From Austropuccinia psidii (lineage: Eukaryota > Basidiomycota > Pucciniomycetes > Pucciniales > Sphaerophragmiaceae), in contig JALGQZ010000009.1 in assembly GCA_023105745.1 (NCBI GenBank), forward strand, positions 6,447,937 through 6,511,936: a stretch of DNA of 64,000 nt. The letters are read 5' to 3'. The notes beneath the pieces are model-generated. The model saw only the letters and a list, made by a program, of their open reading frames with translations. It made no database searches and was not told the DNA's origin. Below are positions 9,492 through 21,266 of the stretch, piece by piece; the first letter of the stretch is position 1, and each line of letters begins with the position of its first letter. A program made the translations under genes and the position numbers.

Positions 9492-11007
9492 TTATTCGCA
9501 AATGTCAGAGGAGATCAGGGTTGGATTTCTAGGTCCAATTATTCTGATTCTTTTTTTTGAGTCATTGGTTCTAGTTTGTCTTTTGCTATCTACATATTCA
9601 TCGCTGTCCTCAATTGATGAGTTATTGGAGCTTTTCTCAATTTCTTCATTGGTCAGATTATTATTGTTCATTACCTCATTCTCCAACTCTTCTTTGCAAT
9701 CAAAGAATCTTCCTTCCTCCTCTACAAGTATAATAACATCGCTGCAGAACAGTTCATCCTTTTTAGGCTTTGGTGTGCTTCGGAGAGAAAGGAACTCATT
9801 TTCAAAGAAAATGATGTGCCTTGTGATAAACACTTTTTTTTCATTTAGTTTGAATATGTGGTAAGCCACTCGCTCATAGTCAAAACCGAGTAGAAAACCA
9901 GTTTCTCCAGTAGGGGATAGCTTCCATGGTCTTTTGTCTTTTGGTACAGCAAATACAACTTTGCAGCCAAATTTTTGTAGGCTCTCGATTCTTGGGAAGT
10001 TGCCTGTCCATAGTTGGAATGAAGAAAGATTATCTCTTGAAGGAGTTGGGACCAGATTTTTCAGGAGGGTGGCATGATTAACTTCCTCTGCCCAATACTG
10101 ATTTGGGAGATTTGCTCTGAGTAGTAGACAATGATCCTTTTCGAGGATCATTCTATTGGAACATTCAGAAAACCCATTCAGCTGGGAAGTATAGGGTGGT
10201 GAAGTGACGTGGATGAATCCACTTTTACTGGAAAGATTTTTGAATTCAGAGCTTAGGAATTCCCCTCCCCTGTCTGAAATTATTTTTCTAATTTTGGTAC
10301 CTTGTGTGGTTTAAACTAGATTTTTAATTATTGTGAATTCTTACAAGGCATCCAATTCATTTTTTAAGGATTTGGTGAGCTTGAAGGATGTTAATTGATC
10401 CATGATTGTTAGAAAATATTGGTGTCCTGATACAGAGGGTTTTGAGATTAGACCTACCAGGTCAAGATGGAGGCAGTCTAATGGTTTCTCCACGTTGTTA
10501 AAGTGGCTTCTGAAGGGCTTTAGAGTCATTTTTCCTCTTTAAAATACATTGCAGTGGTCTCTGTCAAAAATAGGGAGACCCATTGATTTCAATGTTTGGT
10601 TGCTGGGATGGCCTAACCTGGTATTCCAGCAAGTTTTGCTATGCATGGTAGTGAATAGGGCAGTGTGTTTGGTGAAGTTGGAAACCATAAGGTTGTTCAA
10701 TATTTGAACTTCAAGAATTGAATCGCCATCTTTGATTGTTTTAAAGTTTTCATTCTCTTTGCAGATAGTGATTGAGCTTTTGAACATTGCAGTAAGCTAA
10801 TCAGCTTCTTGAAAAGCTTGGAATGTACAGACAATTATGTAGAGCTAGGTTAATGTTGTTGGTCGTAATAGTCACAGTACCTTTGCTAATTGAAATCAAG
10901 TTACTGGTAGGGTTTCTGGTTGCAATTTTGAGATTTTTTTCCCATGAAGTTTGAAAATGATTTTTTGTTATTGAACATGTGGTGAGTGGCTCCACAGTCA
11001 ATGACAA
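9492..11007 (-). pseudogene. copia 1 protease-integrase region, broken into several frames
   Basis: Segments in order on the minus strand. A protease neighbourhood (10801-11007) lacks a clear DSG. A gag-pre-integrase piece (10539-10787) has the WNTRLGHPS motif. An integrase start (10341-10529) contains HLDLVG and ILTIMDQ-like sequence. The integrase C-terminal part (9492-10151) has [21 protein letters not shown] and [10 protein letters not shown], all typical of copia integrase, then an acidic linker. Frameshifts or stops separate all pieces. Confidence 0.75.
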
Positions 11008-11296
11008 GGCTATTTGTTTTACTCGTGTTTTCTATTTTGCTTTTCAGGAGAGCTTACACTCCTTTCTGATGTGTTTCAGCTCTGTTATCCTGTTTTTTAT
11101 TTCTTTTTTACTTGATTGGATGCTGGGAATAGCTCTGGGTGTTCTACCCAGAAGCCAATTTCTTTATTAGTAGTGTTTTTAGGATTATGTTTGCCATTTT
11201 GGCAAACATACAAGATTTTTTAAGGATACAATTTATCATCACATACAAGATTTTGTAAGGATAAAATTTATCATCACTAAGTAAAACTTCTATTTT

Positions 11297-11755
11297 TTAG
11301 GAGTCAAACTCTTTATTTGAGGAGCTCATATCCTTTGTTTTTTGATGATTAATAAGGTCTAATAGTTTTTTCATGACTATTTCGGGTCTAGCTACAGATT
11401 TTCCACTCATTACTAGGCTATCAATGATCTGGTCGTAAGTGTTGCAATCTCTGGTTATTTTACCCAGAATGGAGTAAGCTAGAATTTCATTAGGTATTAC
11501 TATAACTACTCTTGAGATGTCCAATAACAAGGTCTGGCATGTTTCAATATATTCTTCAATTTTGCCATTGAATTTAAGGCATTCCCATTGCAGCCATATT
11601 CTTCCTTTGTTGATGAATGTCTGTGGTGAAAATGTTGAGTGTATTTTAGACCATAAGGAAGGTGGACTACAGACTGTTTGAGAACCTACAGAACTAATAA
11701 AAACTTTGTGGTCAAGATTGTTGCTTATCAGACTGACTGGTTCATCATTAGCCAA
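11297..11755 (-). pseudogene. copia 1 gag fragment
   Basis: 152 residues with copia Gag (UBN2-type) features: an LWSKIHSTF motif, IWLQWECLKFNGKIEEYIE, and a helical stretch ending before a Lys/Ser-rich tail. The zinc-knuckle region downstream is not intact. Likely nucleocapsid/capsid remnant of the element. Confidence 0.65.
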
Positions 11756-11949
11756 GTTCCATTTTTACAGGGATTCTGGAGTGGACTTTTCAGGAGCTTG
11801 ATTTGTACAGACAGAATACAGTCATCCTACATGAAGTTCTATATTAATCTTGATGTGCCATAAGGTGTAGCTTGAGCCATCTAAGATGGGTATGTTGTTA
11901 GAATCCCTATGGATGACCTTGTCCATTATTAAGTTCATTCACCTTTTGT

Positions 11950-12522
11950 TGAAAAATCAAGACTGTAAATCTAAAATGATAGAAGACCTCAATGTTTATA
12001 TCAGCAAAGGATAAAAAATGAGAACTATGGTAAGAGGATAAATAACTAAAGGTGAACAACAGAATATAATACACAGGCCAATATGACTGATGACTAAGAT
12101 GGCACTAGAATATAAAACTCTGATCTCAAGACTCCTTGAGTTTATGTAGATAAAAATTAACTAATGGTACATTCTTTTAATAGTGTATAAAAAATAATTT
12201 TATTAATTTAGTACTGTGTGATATTGATGAGCTGTTAGTGATTTAACATACCACTAATTAATTGTAAGAGTAGGTCAGTGAATGCAAGAGTGTACAACAC
12301 TTAGCTGTATAACTCTTAGATTGAGTGTAAGGTGGATGCAAGGAATAATAAAATGAAACAGCACTGGAGATTCTGGTAGCAACATCTATCCTTGGTTCTT
12401 ATAAGTGGCTTTTAATCTTAAGAGCATGGCTTTCAGGATTGCATCTCATAGCTCTTTACCAATAGGTTTGGGAACAAATTTCAGTATTGAGGTTTAGCAG
12501 AAAAGCTCAGATATATCTCACA
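11950..12522 (-). repeat. 5' LTR of copia 1, internally deleted
   Basis: Begins TGTGAGATAT on the minus strand at 12522. It matches the partner LTR on both sides of a junction near 12378, where ATTCTGG-like sequence is shared with both ends of the missing 590 bp, suggesting deletion between short repeats. Confidence 0.7.
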
Positions 12523-12567
12523 AAATGCTTGAGTAAAATTTTGTCAGTGTATAAGTACCAAATCAAT

Positions 12568-15377
12568 TGTTAGGGTGACTCTATGATATATCTGTAGAAT
12601 GATAATAAAAAGCTATAAATATGAGTTTGAAAAGAAAATTATGATGATAAGTAAGTGAGAATATGGTTAAAAGGGCTATACTAAAGAATTTAGTGATGGT
12701 GAGTGCTATAGATAGCCCTGGGTGCAGTGTTTATCTTTTGGTTTAAAATAATACACCCTACAATAATTAAAATTGGAATTATACCTGTTTTATTTTAGGG
12801 TTCTACTTTTTAAGAAGCTATACCACATAAGAATATTAAGAATAGGATGATGGATTGGACTTCTGGTGAGGAAAGGCCTCCTTTTATCTTGTTCTGGGGT
12901 AGTGGGGGGCTGTTTACCTCTGAACACAGCCACAAAGTGAAGGTTTTCACTACTGTAGGGTGGTTTGTGGTTCTAAACACTCAATACAGGCTGGTATTTG
13001 GTGGAAATGTGGCTTTAGAGCCACAAGTTGTCATTTTTACCCTATACAGGGTGACAATTTTTACCAATGAAGCTTACAGGTGTGTTCTGGTGCTTCTGAC
13101 ACGTCAGAAGCTGTACAGAACATTTTTTTATGACTATTATTTGTCAATTTATAAGAAATTAAAGAATAAACAGCATCTAATTCAATTGATTAGCTGTCAA
13201 TTCAATTCTATGGACAGCTGTCCCACAGTAAGATCCCATACTGGCTAGTGTCGGATTACAATATTAAAACCTGAATATCATTGTCATTTTGAAAGATAAA
13301 GAGCTCAAAAGTGGCTAATTTTGTATCCCTTTATGAGCTCTACACAATGGATACTCATTTGGTATAGCTGACATTAAAAATGGCAAAGCTATACCAGCTC
13401 TAAATTCCATTTTCAATTTGTGGATTTATTCTGAATCCTGTATTGATCTTGTTTGCTCCATAACTTTTTTTCTAGAGGAGAAATGAGTAGATGGATGGAA
13501 TAATCAGAAAGCTCTGATTGTTCTATTTCTAAAGAGACCCCACTTTGAGTATCTCACACTAAAACCATAAAAGTTGGATTAGAGGTGAATATTTCATTCA
13601 CCCTTATTTGGCTCTATTGTGGCCATAGCTTCTATAATTTTGGTGCTAGATCAATTTGACTAGTACCATTGGATATACCTAATTGAGAGCTTGGATTTGA
13701 ATACCATTTTTTTTCTTCAGCCTCTTTCTCTGGATTTTAGATGAGAGGTGAAAATTAAGATTTATGCTCAGCAACTGCTTTGAGCTAAAATAAATTTGTT
13801 ATTCTCTGTCCTATGATTATGGGACTTGCATATTTGGAAAGAGGTTAGTTTCCTCTTTCTTTTGATACCTTTTGAGCTTTTTTGGCTCACCTCCATGTTT
13901 TGGTGGCGTTTCTCTCTACCATTGGTTTATGGTATTCTGGCAGTCATGCTTGTTGTCAGCCTGTGACTCAAAACCAGAGCACAAGCATGACAGCCAAATA
14001 CCATAAACCAATGATAAAGCTAAGATACCACCAAAACATGGAGCAGAGAAAAATAAGCTCAAAAGGTATCAAAATAAAGAGCAAAATTACCTCTTTCCAA
14101 ATATACAAGTCCCATCATCATGGGACAAAGAATAACAAAGTTATTCCTGCTCAAAGTTGTTGCTGAGCATAAACCTTAATTTTCACCTCTCATCTTAAAT
14201 CCAGAGGATGAGGCTTAACCCCAGCAAATGGGTATTCAAATTGAAGCTCTAAGGCAGGGCTATCCAATGGTACAAGCCAAATTGAGCTAAAAATAAAATT
14301 ACAGAAGTTATGGCCAAAATAAGGTCAAATAAGGGTGAACAAAATATCCACCTCTCATCTAACTTCTACAGTTTTAGTGTGAGATACTTAAATTGGGGTC
14401 TTTTTGAAAAGGGCACAATCAGGGATACCTGATGGTGCCTTTCATTTCCTCATATCTCATCTAGAACAAAAGTTATGGAGCAAACAAGCTCCATACAGAT
14501 ATTGAGAAAATAATATATCTGAATAACAAAATTTTTACATGGCATAACTTTGCCATATTTAATGTTACCAATATCAAATGAGGTACCATTGTTTATATAT
14601 CATCAAGGAATACACAATGAACCAACTTTGAGCTAAATTTTTTAAAAACTGAAAAAGGTATAGCAGTTTTAAGGGTAAAATCCCACAATTGGTCCAATAC
14701 ACCTTTTCTGTGGGATAATCTCCCACAACTATGATTACAAAGTGTCCAACAGACAAGAAGCATGTTCATACTTCAATAACTCATAGTTCATTCAATACTG
14801 GGGTCCCATACAGGCTCTTTACAGAATTCTACATGTTATACATGTCAGAAGAGGGCTGTGTGGTCACCAGATGAAAACTGCCCCAATATGGTTTTGAAAA
14901 CACATCTGAGCCCAATATAGTGTATACAGGCTTTGTGGAAACCACAATCCAGTACTCTGAAGTGAAAAACTCTTCACGTCCTCTAAATGGATGGTCTAGA
15001 GGGCCATTCCAGCCCATTTTAGGATAAAAGGAGGCCTTTTCTCCACCAGAAACGTTTTCCATCCTTCTCTTGAATTCCTATAAAGTACGGATGTCCATGA
15101 CAATTATACTATTGGAAAATAATTGGGTATACTTCTAATCTTCAGTATTGTAGTAGTTATTATTGTAACCCAACAGATAATTGTTGCGCCCAGGGCTTTC
15201 AATGGTGCTCACCATCACTAAGATCTTCCAGTAAAGCCCTGAAATACTCTTTAAAACCTTTTTCAATCAATTTTTATCCATTTCACAGTTACAGTTAGAG
15301 CTGTATATACCATGTTATTCACTCTATCATAGACTCAGCCTGACAGTTGTTCTCTGGGTTTGAGTCACAGGCCGACA
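12568..15377 (-). repeat. Solo LTR R1, interrupted by R2
   Basis: An LTR of about 1.41 kb present as 12568-13953 plus 15351-15377. Its outer ends are TGTTAGG...GGCCGACA, flanked by perfect target duplications TCAAT (12563-12567 and 15378-15382), with no internal retroelement sequence. The family resemblance to R2 and R3 is clear end to end. Strand is inferred from a GGATAAAAGGAGG TATA-like site that reads on the minus strand in R1 and R3 and on the plus strand in R2. Small ORFs inside (e.g. 12847-13248) are not genes. Confidence 0.85.
13954..15345 (+). repeat. Solo LTR R2, nested in R1 in opposite orientation
   Basis: 1392 bp, starting TGTCAGCCTGTGACTC and ending ACTCAGCCTGACA. It splits R1 close to its end. 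The flanks are CTTGT (13949-13953) and GTTGT (15346-15350), a 5-bp target duplication with one mismatch. R1 sequence resumes right after it. Because R1 and R2 are the same family head-to-head, the locus is an imperfect inverted repeat of about 2.8 kb. Confidence 0.85.
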
Positions 15378-15892
15378 TCAATCATGAGAATAAATATTGA
15401 GATTTAAACTAGAAATAAATGTTATGCTTTAAAAAAAAGTTTCCAATAATATATTAATTCAACATTCAATAAAACAACGCTCTAAAAAATGACACTTTTG
15501 ATCATCTTAGACTATAAAAAAAAGTATAAAATATTTGAACAACAAATTAAATCTTTAATTTCAAAAAATTGGAAATTAATTTATTGAATTTCAAAAAATT
15601 CTCATCACAGTTTATATAAGGAAAAGGAAAATAAAAAATACAGAGAATGTAATTCATTAAAATTGGGAATTGATAAACAGATGTAAGGTTTTTAGTAAAA
15701 ACATTTACGCCTTTAAATATCTTCACCAAAATATTTCCAAAACACATAAGAAGCCCATTTTTTAGAAATATATCCCCTGGGGAAAAATTTGGTGATTTTT
15801 GAATTTTTTTGACATCTTTGAGAAGTTTTGGATAAAATTAAAGTGAAAAAATATATTACAAAAGAGGGAGTAAAAAGTAGGAAACCCTTACC
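15378..15892. other. AT-rich spacer
   Basis: No supportable gene. A 66-residue frame at 15547-15747 (minus) is Phe/Ile/Lys-rich and has no recognisable motif. Confidence 0.5.
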
Positions 15893-16168
15893 TGAGAAGT
15901 TTTTGAGGAAATAAAAGTAACAGTAATCAAATAAGATGGATATTGTTAATGGAAAAAGAAAGGTTCACTATTTACAATGTGTTACTCCCAAGAAATTCTC
16001 AGGTGAGGTAGTAGTTACAACATAATTAGATACAAGAAAATGACTACACAGTAAAACTATAGCATAGGTAGCAAGACAAAGAGGAAGACTGGATCAGTCA
16101 AAGCTAAAGTGAAGGACTGTTCTTGTCTTTTATGTGAAAAAATACTTCAGTTTTTTTACTCTAACACA
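15893..16168 (-). repeat. 3' LTR of copia 2
   Basis: On the minus strand it starts TGTGTTAGAG just after the RNase H stop and the purine-containing GAGAAATGGGC. It aligns with the 22.6-22.9 kb repeat over most of its length. Confidence 0.65.
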
Positions 16169-17069
16169 GCCCATTTCTCAAATGTGCAAGAAGTTGGATA
16201 GTGGAACAGAGATAATTATGTTTGAATTTTCTGAGCCCTTTAGTGAATAAGTCAGCCCAAATAAGATTAGTGGGGATGTAGGAGATGTGAGAAAATTTTT
16301 GGTTAATAATATCTCTGATCAAATTGATGTAAATATTAATTTTTGAGTTCTGTATTAATATGAAGGATTTAAGAAAAGAGAAATAGCTCCTTGATTGTCA
16401 CATTTTGAGTAAATGCTTGGCTCAAGTTTGAAATTGTAGAGTAGTTTCTTAGCCCATAAGGCATCTTGGGTTGCTTCTGTAATTGAGCATAGATCAGCTT
16501 CAGTAGTAGACAGTGCTATGGTTGGTTGGTTTTTAGCTTTCAAAATAATGAGACCACCACATATAACACCATAGCCAAGGAGGGAATTTCCAATTAATCT
16601 ACTTCCAAGATCCATTGGAGTAGTAACAGGTTTACAGTTCCCCTTTCCAAATTCTTTCAAGATTTTATAAATATAGAGTTTCTGTGAGAGAGTAATAGTT
16701 TTTTTGATATGGTTAAAATTGACCTTGATTCCTAGGATAAATTGAATTTGAACCATATCATCCATGTGGAATGCCTCTTTTATGTTGATTTTGATTTTTT
16801 CAACAAAATCAAGGCTTCCTCCCATGACTGTGTTATTGAAAAGCAAAAAGAAAGCATAGAAGCTACTTCCTGTGCTTATAAAAAGACATGGCTTAAGTAT
16901 AAGGGATTTAAAAGCATCACTAAGCTGCTTATACCAACACCTCAGGATTTTTTTGAGCCAATATAGTGATCTGATAAGTTTCAGGAAGCTTCCCAGCTGA
17001 ATAACATGAGGATATCCCTCTGTATACCTCATGAACTTTTTTTTTTCTGTTATTTCATGTAAGAAAGAA
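16169..17069 (-). pseudogene. copia 2 RT C-terminal part and RNase H
   Basis: The 225-residue frame at 16355-17032 carries RT motifs (RSLYWLKKILRCWYKQLSDAF, a degenerate YVDD region FNNTVMGG, ILGIKVNFN, PVTTPMDLGSRL). It then jumps to RNase H (NQPTIALSTTEADLCSITEA, then SKCDNQGAISL), so roughly 100 residues are deleted between them. In another frame the end reads WADLFTKGLRKFKHN before a stop at the LTR. Confidence 0.75.
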
Positions 17070-17077
17070 GTACAAAC

Positions 17078-19743
17078 TAAGGCTGCTTCCCAATAACAAA
17101 AATTAGGGAATTGCCTGGTGTACCACCCCTAGGGGTCAGTACATAGGGAGAGCTTACATCCTTATACCACATTGGGAGGGGGTACAGGAAAGTGAAAAAA
17201 ATTCTTGGGGGCCTGTTTTGAAATAATTTGCAAATAAAATTCAAAATTTAAGTAAAAAACCAGAATCACAATTAACAAAACAAGAGATTATTTAAATCTT
17301 ATCAATCTCTGAGTAAAGCTTACCAAATGTACAATCCCAGTATTTAATACATTCTTGTTGCTCTACATGAATTTAGGAGAGGGAAGGTTTCTGAAAAGTT
17401 AATATTTTCCCCAAATGTAGAAAATATGCTCCAAGGGAGCACTAGTTTCCTGAATTGAGAGAAACTTCTGAGCAATTTTTCCAAGAGTTGGGAAAAGATG
17501 CCTTTGGGTCTTCCACAAAACTAAAACATTAGTTGAATTTGGTTCTGATGTTTTCACTAAGAGAATATTGAGCTCATTTTCCAAGGTGCTTTGGTCAGGT
17601 GTAGAAGATTAATCTAATTAATCATAAATCCCTGATGGGGTCATCTCAACATGTGTTGAACTGGGTACATTTGCATCATTGGTAGAATTCTTCTGGGTTT
17701 CATTTTCAAATATTTCTTGAAATTCTTTAGATGATGTACCAAGAAATTGCAAAGTGGTCTCATTTTTTGTAAAAAATGCAATTTATATCAAGGATCGAGG
17801 ATAGTGGCACATATTATAGGAGTTTTGAGAAGAAGCATGCAGAGATATTTAGTTAGCTTATTTATTATGGCCTCTGCTGCTGGTTTGATTTATGCCATGT
17901 AATGCTGTTCACAAGAATATTAAATAGAATATAATTACAATTCTGTTATATCTGGACAAGAGTACTAATTTGTTTAATACACTTGATTAAGAGAATATAA
18001 AGGGGCAATGCATGATTGATTGTTGGATATTTGGATCCACAGATAATCTGTGTTGCTTCATGGAGGGGGTGAAGGAAGTAAATATTAACTTTGAATTTTT
18101 CCCATTAAATTTCTGAAATTTGATACTCTTGGAGATTGAGAGTGCTACAGAAATAATGATAAGCATCTTTGACGGTACATTTGCAATTAAGCATCTCATA
18201 TGTAGAGACATGAGACAACAGGGTGAAAGCCTTTTTTGGTCTTGAATCATTGTATACTAGGTGGAAAGTAGTAATGAGCTTCTTGCATCACTGAGGAATT
18301 TGATTTAAATAGGTTGCCAATAAAGATGTTTGTAAAAAATTGAATTATAGCTGAGGTGGAGCCCATAAGGCTTGTTGATTATATTGGTGAGAGACATTAG
18401 GACATGGCTATAATTTGTATTTGGTGTCAAAAGGTTCTCTGGAGTTTCTCCAAGGGCTTTTAGTCCATCTTGGGCTGGAAGATAGATAGCGTGAGCCATA
18501 CATCCAATTTCTTGCTGGTAAGAACAAAATTAAGGCAATTGATTTTGATTTTCACTAGCCATTTGCAATTTTACTGTGGCATTATTGCTTGTTATACAAA
18601 CTATTGAAATCTTTGGGTTGCAAATTCCTAAGAATTTCATCAAAATTTGGGCAAGTGCTGCCCCTGAGTGTGGACCTAAAATGTACAATTATTAGACACT
18701 AAATTCAAAATTTAGTTAAATATGCAAATGAAAAATTCACCTTAAATTGGATAGAGGCCAATGAGGATTGAAGTAAGCTTAAATTAACTGCTCATGACAT
18801 GGAAAGTGACATCCATGAAAGCGATGAAATTTGGACTAGTCCACACATTGGCTGTAAAGGAAATCCCTGTGATGGTTGGGTTCAATATTTCATGGATTTG
18901 TTGTTGAAAAAAAAAGGAGACATGAGCAGTCAATGCCGTTGGCCTTACTAGTATATTCTAAACACCAGGATGTAATAGCCCCAGAAGAACTTGAAAAGAT
19001 CCTTTTTTGCTGATTGCCAATGGTAGATTTATATTGGAAAAAAAATAGACAATTTCCATTTTTAGGGATTCTGGGCACAGTTTCTGAAAAGGGTGGGGTG
19101 AGCCATCAGTTGTAAAATTAAAAAACAAGAGAAAGGTTGACATACCTTTTTTGGTCTCCGATTCTTGATATATTTATCAAGCGTCTTTATTTCTATCTGT
19201 GGCTTCTTATTTGGATTCTGTAATTAATGGAAACCCACTAGATGAACAGAAAAGCCTCTGGTAATTCCTGTATGATCTTGTTTGATTTTCTTTGGCATGG
19301 TTTTTTTGATTTATCCATCACATGACATTCAACAAACAAATCAGAAAACTTGAAAAAATAAACCCATACTCATGACCATTTGGTTTTGGATACCACCCCA
19401 ACATTTGAGTGATTGGCTTCATGTACAAAATCATCTTGACTATCTGTGTTTCCCTGGAAGGCCACATTACTGTTTCTGAGGACAATTATGAAATATAAAA
19501 TGTGAAAATTTGAGTTGATTTTTGAAAAAATCAGGAAATATAAGTAAATAATTTAAAAGAACTTAAAATAAAAAAGGATCAATGAAAATAAAACAGGGGG
19601 AAAGGATATTCAGGATTATTACAACCAGTAATTCCTCCCAATTCCGGTTATCCCTGCTGGTTAAGCCTGGTATGTACAATAAATAAAAAAATTCCCGGGG
19701 GTACCCCTTGGTATGGGATACAGTATTCCCACGGGGAAGCCTT
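17078..19743 (-). mobile_element. hAT-superfamily DNA transposon
   Basis: 2666 bp. The ends are TAAGGCTGCTTCCC on the left and, reading inward from the right, TAAGGCTTCCCCG. Flanks are 8-bp target duplications GTACAAAC (17070-17077) and GTAAAAAC (19744-19751), 7 of 8 identical, the length expected for hAT. The minus strand encodes a decayed hAT transposase. The copia 2 RT reads into both sides. Confidence 0.85.
17399..19143 (-). pseudogene. hAT transposase, multiply broken
   Basis: Pieces in order on the minus strand. N-terminal region at 18890-19143 has a LLGLLHPGV / NILVRPTALTAHV pattern. The RNase-H-like core at 18300-18690 has HSGAALAQILMKFLGI, ITSNNATV and GCMAHAIYLPAQDGLKALG. The C-terminal dimerisation region at 17399-17584 has WKTQRHLFPTLGKIAQKFL followed by SAPLEHIF, where hAT proteins normally have APSERVFS. 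Stops and frameshifts throughout indicate an inactive copy. Confidence 0.75.
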
Positions 19744-19751
19744 AGTAAAAA

Positions 19752-21206
19752 CATCCATTTTTTGAAGTTCATAATCATTCATGGAATAGTAGGAAATCTG
19801 AAATTGAAGAGAAGCAAGTCTTCCAGCTGGAGTGTAAGCTTCATTGTAGTCAATTCCTTCAATTTGAGAGAAAACCTGGAAACAGAGCCTTGCCTTGTGT
19901 CTGAGTACCCTTCCAGTGTAGTCTTCATTTTTTCTAAAAAATCAGGCCGAGCCCAGGAGATTGGCTCCTTGAAGTAAAGGAACTATCTTATAGACTCCAT
20001 TTTCCTCAAAACTGTGAATCTCTTTGGTAATCACAGATTTTCATTTGTCTGCCTATAAGTGGCTCATACCTTGAGAGTACGTTTTAGGAGTACTGGAATT
20101 GAAGAAAGTTGAATATTTATTAGACCTTCATTTCCCTTCAGGTAGAATGTTGGATACATCAAGGTTTCTGGATATTTACTTTGGTGCCTTTTCTATTACC
20201 CAGACCTTTGGAAGGTTTTTGGTGGGTAGAGACTCTTTTATTGAGTGAGTATGAGTATCCTCAGGAATGAAAGGTTCCTGTAAATTGTCAGATGCTTAAT
20301 TTCCAAATTTGAGATTTTAAGATGATTCATTTCCAAATTCAGTCACTGTTGAGAAAGATAAAAAAGGTATAGAGTTTCCAATATCAGGAGGTGCAAAAGA
20401 GGAGGATCTCTTTCTTCTACTGCAGGAATTGAGTTATTGGGAAGCAATTCTTCTGGAAAATAATTTTCATGGGAATGAAAGAGGTATAGCTGGGACAAGA
20501 GTTTCCTTCCCTTGGAGAATCAGAAGCACCTAAAAGTGTGCTGTCAAAAAGGAAGTCATGCGTGGTTTGAATTTTATTGGTGATAGAGTTGTAGACACAA
20601 ACTTTTTTTGTGTCCTTCAGAGTAGAGAAGGAAGAACCACTTTTCTTCTCAACGATGCAATTTTGACTTTATCTTAGATTTATTTACATTAATGTAGACT
20701 GGAAAAGCAAAGGGATAGATATTTTCTAGTTTAGGAACCATGTTAATTATTAATTCAAAAGGATCCTTAAATGATAAGGAGAAGACAGGTGTTCTATTTA
20801 GTAGGTAAACTGCAGTAGAGAAAGCCTCTCCCCACAAATAAAAGGATATTTTAGAGTCTAATAAGAGACAACAGAATCTCTCAATAGGAGTGCAGTTTTC
20901 CCTTTTTAAAAAAGGGTTGTGTTTTAGTGTATGTAGAGAAATAAGTAGGTATTCTATTCTTTCACACAACAGATATTGACAGAAGGATCCCCCAAGGATC
21001 TCCCTGCCATTATCAGAGAAAACCTTCTTAATTTGATATTTTTTTTCAATGAATGCCTTGAAGGTTCTGAAATATTCAAAGCCGTTGAGCTTTTGTGAGA
21101 TGGAGGAAGTGAAGCAATACCTAGAGTAACTATCAATTATTTGGAAAATAAAATGGCTACCCCCTTTTGAGGTAGGATTTATTGGACTGCCGACATGCAT
21201 TTTCAC
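19752..21206 (-). pseudogene. copia 2 integrase and RT N-terminal part
   Basis: 20649-21206 is an integrase core: IIDSYSRY gives the first Asp and FSDNGREI the second, and FYLWGEAFSTAVYLLNRTP is typical copia sequence. The expected catalytic Glu region is altered (KRENCTPIERFCC). Upstream in coordinate terms, at 19752-19880, RT sequence IEGIDYNEAYTP and LQKMDVFTKA appears and stops at the hAT insertion, to resume at 17069. Stops and frameshifts interrupt the rest. Confidence 0.7.
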
Positions 21207-21266
21207 TATCTGCAGTGTGTGAGAGGTGGTTGGAAAGGTTTCATTGAAGGTTAGTAAATGAGATTT

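Larger units (their letters stand above)
6250..12522 (-). mobile_element. Ty1/copia retrotransposon 1, decayed
   Basis: Flanked by two diverged direct repeats (about 6250-7408 and 11950-12522). Between them the minus strand carries gag, protease, integrase, RT and RNase H fragments in copia order. On the minus strand the LTR starts TGTGA and is preceded by the purine tract AGAAGAAAAGGGGGGG at 7409-7424. A TRIM element sits in the RNase H segment. I could not find a matching target duplication. Confidence 0.8.

Noticed and set aside
12847..13248. 133-residue ORF in solo LTR R1
   Set aside because: Lies wholly in an LTR; not open in R2 or R3 and has no domain.
13882..14166. 94-residue ORF at the R1/R2 junction
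   Set aside because: Crosses the junction of two nested LTRs and is a by-product of the inverted repeat.
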